The notes under the pieces: generated by a model
Databases searched by the model: none
Told to the model about the DNA's origin: nothing
Seen by the model: the letters and a program-made list of their open reading frames with translations, nothing else
Position numbers and translations under genes: made by a program
Assembly (NCBI GenBank): GCA_023459755.1
Contig: JAEWSS010000183.1
Span: 1-7,089, forward strand
Length of the DNA stretch: 7,089 nucleotides
Source: Verrucomicrobiota bacterium
Lineage (GTDB): Bacteria > Verrucomicrobiota > Lentisphaeria > Victivallales > Victivallaceae
Direction of reading: 5' to 3'
Shown here: one piece after another, positions 6,312 through 7,089 of the stretch
How positions within the stretch are numbered: the first letter of the stretch is position 1
Layout of the letters: every line of letters starts with the position of its first letter

Positions 6312-6350
6312 AAAAAAACGCCCGGCGTTTCCGCAGGGCGTGTTTTTTCA
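6312..6350 (-). terminator. Intrinsic terminator of tRNA-Gly (potentially bidirectional)
   Basis: The stem ACGCCC/GGGCGT (6336-6341 with 6318-6323) continues past a single mismatch into GCG/CGC closed by a GAAA tetraloop on the minus strand. Seven T follow (6312-6318, the last paired to the stem). It starts 12 nt after the CCA end of the tRNA. On the plus strand the same hairpin is followed by TGTTTTTT, so it could also work in that direction. Confidence 0.9.
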
Positions 6351-6352
6351 TT

Positions 6353-6428
6353 TGGAGCGAGCGACCGGAATCGAACCGGCGACAATCACGTTGGCAACGT
6401 GATGCTCTACCGACTGAGCTACGCTCGC
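6353..6428 (-). tRNA. tRNA-Gly, anticodon GCC
   Basis: A complete 76-nt cloverleaf can be folded by eye. The acceptor stem is GCGAGCG/CGCTCGC, the D-stem GCTC/GAGC, and the anticodon stem TCACG/CGTGA around the loop TTGCCAA, giving anticodon GCC for glycine codons GGC and GGU. The T-arm is GCCGG, loop TTCGATT, CCGGT (one G-U pair at its end). The discriminator base is U and the CCA tail is encoded. It has its own promoter and terminator, so it is transcribed alone. I see no duplicated tRNA 3' end elsewhere in the window, so there is no sign of an integrated element. Confidence 0.97.
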
Positions 6429-6438
6429 AACACCATCT

Positions 6439-6466
6439 AAGATACCCCTGTTTTTTCAAAAGTCAA
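6439..6466 (-). promoter_or_regulatory. Sigma70-type promoter of tRNA-Gly
   Basis: On the minus strand the -35 is TTGACT (6461-6466, 5 of 6) and the -10 is TATCTT (6439-6444, 4 of 6), with a 16-nt spacer. The -10 ends 10 nt before the first base of the mature tRNA, as expected for a short 5' leader removed by RNase P. Confidence 0.7.
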
Positions 6467-6478
6467 ATAAAGCACCCG

Positions 6479-6513
6479 TTTTTTTCGCATTTTTTCCATT
6501 TTTTATGGCTTTT
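6479..6513 (-). promoter_or_regulatory. Phased A-tracts (UP element / curved DNA) behind the tRNA promoter
   Basis: Four A-runs on the minus strand lie at 6479-6485, 6490-6495, 6499-6504 and 6510-6513. Their centres are about 9-10.5 bp apart, one helical turn. They lie 13 to 47 bp upstream of the -35. In-phase A-tracts bend DNA, and AT-rich sequence at this position can be bound by the RNA polymerase alpha C-terminal domain, a known booster of stable-RNA promoters. The spacing is seen directly; the role is inferred. Confidence 0.5.
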
Positions 6514-6519
6514 CCGTCA

Positions 6520-6545
6520 TTTACCGCCCTTCACGCGGGGGTAAA
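6520..6545. other. Hairpin-forming inverted repeat in the gap upstream of tRNA-Gly
   Basis: TTTACC(g)CCC at 6520-6529 pairs with GGGGGTAAA at 6537-6545 over a 7-nt loop, giving 9 pairs with one bulged base. No T-tract follows directly on the minus strand. On the plus strand six T come 6 nt later (6552-6557). It may help end transcription from the gene on the right, whose immediate downstream region (6559-6630) has no clean GC-rich terminator, only a weak GAAAC/GTTTC hairpin followed by GGGCC and seven T (minus strand). Confidence 0.3.
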
Positions 6546-6630
6546 CGCGGCTTTTTTACGACGGAACAATCAAAAAAAGGCCCGAAACACTAATAAAAGG
6601 GTTTCTTCGCCGTCGGATTTTTGTCGTTTT

Positions 6631-7089
6631 TTATTCGTCTGCCGCCAAAAATCCGCGCTGTCCGCCGAATAATTTCAGCAGAACGATCAACGCATAGGCG
6701 CTGGAACGCGAACAAACCGCGCCGTCGCCGTATTCGTCAAGCCCGCCTTCAAACAGCGGATATATCTCCGCGGAGTGCTGACGGGAAAACAAAAGTTTGA
6801 GCACCGTCTTTTCGTCTTCGGCCGAAAACGGATGAGCCATATCCAGCGGTTCGCCCTCAAAAATGGTGTTGAGCACCACGGGTATCCCGGCCACGGTCTT
6901 TTCAAACGACCCGTCCGGACGCCGGTCGCGGTGAACCGCCGCCAGAAAACGCTCCGCCGCCATGCGGAACCGCACGTCGCCGGTGACCCGGTAGGCGCAG
7001 AGCAGACCGAGACTTGAAAGATCGTCATTGGATTTATGCAGGCCGCCCTGCGGATCGGACTCCGGAATCTGCTTGGTCGTCTTTAATAT
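6631..7089 (-). CDS. C-terminal part of an unrecognised, probably alpha-helical protein (partial, cut by right edge)
   Basis: The frame is open from the TAA stop at 6631-6633 to the right edge, giving 152 codons with no need for a start inside the window. A GTG at 6973-6975 and an ATG at 6961-6963 lie in mid-domain, lack good Shine-Dalgarno sites, and are not likely starts. Counting from the edge, residues 25-52 (SSLGLLCAYRVTGD followed by VRFRMAAERFLAAV) form two amphipathic helices joined by a TGD turn. RPDGSF (57-62) follows, and a further helix is SSAYALIVLLKLF (129-141). Helix pairs joined by TGD and DGSF turns are common in alpha/alpha-barrel proteins such as glycoside hydrolase or lyase families, so an enzyme of that fold is possible, but I cannot name a family. 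No signal peptide or catalytic motif can be judged from this fragment. It ends about 200 nt before the tRNA gene. Confidence 0.75.
   Translation of the reverse strand: MLKTTKQIPESDPQGGLHKSNDDLSSLGLLCAYRVTGDVRFRMAAERFLAAVHRDRRPDGSFEKTVAGIPVVLNTIFEGEPLDMAHPFSAEDEKTVLKLLFSRQHSAEIYPLFEGGLDEYGDGAVCSRSSAYALIVLLKLFGGQRGFLAADE

Noticed and set aside
6353..6428. tRNA-Gly as an integration (att) site
   Set aside because: No second copy of the tRNA 3' end and no integrase or phage-like gene lies within the window.
6973..6975. GTG at 6973-6975 as the start of a small protein
   Set aside because: No Shine-Dalgarno precedes it, and the frame with protein-like helix sequence continues upstream to the window edge.
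1..7089. CRISPR array, transposon ends, toxin-antitoxin or defence cassette
   Set aside because: Reading both strands showed no spaced direct repeats, no transposase or nuclease cassette, and no small overlapping gene pair. The genes present are common housekeeping, transport and hydrolase types.

Overview
The window is a compact stretch of bacterial chromosome in which every supported gene lies on the minus strand. Transcription therefore runs from right to left. Coding DNA is GC-rich, and the gaps are short and AT-rich. Shine-Dalgarno sequences are clear (GAGGAG, AAGGAG, AAGAAGG), the tRNA has an encoded CCA, and there are an exported hydrolase and a lipoprotein, all of which suggest a Gram-negative-type bacterium. 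My taxonomic guess is a Lentisphaerota/PVC-type genome, resting only on general protein flavour, at low confidence.

Layout from right to left. (1) The C-terminal 152 codons of a gene entering from the right edge, an unrecognised and probably all-helical protein. (2) A tRNA-Gly(GCC) with a good promoter, upstream phased A-tracts and its own terminator. (3) A ten-helix EamA/DMT-type transporter whose open frame runs back into the tRNA but whose real start is downstream. (4) An endonuclease/exonuclease/phosphatase-fold lipoprotein. (5) A large secreted protein with an N-terminal beta-sandwich and a C-terminal serine beta-lactamase-like (PF00144-type) domain, probably starting at GTG. (6) An M42 metallo-aminopeptidase with all metal ligands present and a strong sigma70-type promoter. 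(7) A tail-anchored FHA-domain protein. (8) The first 70 codons of a membrane protein that looks like FtsH, cut by the left edge.

Most genes are separated by a hairpin terminator, a recognisable promoter, or a gap of about 85-145 bases, so the window reads as single genes side by side rather than one operon. I see no mobile element, CRISPR array, toxin-antitoxin pair or defence cassette, and no clear new multi-gene system. The points most worth a second look are the FHA tail-anchored protein beside the FtsH-like gene, the altered active-site motifs and unusual domain order of the serine hydrolase, the phased A-tracts behind the tRNA promoter, inverted repeats around two putative promoters, and a hairpin whose best T-tract faces the strand that has no genes.
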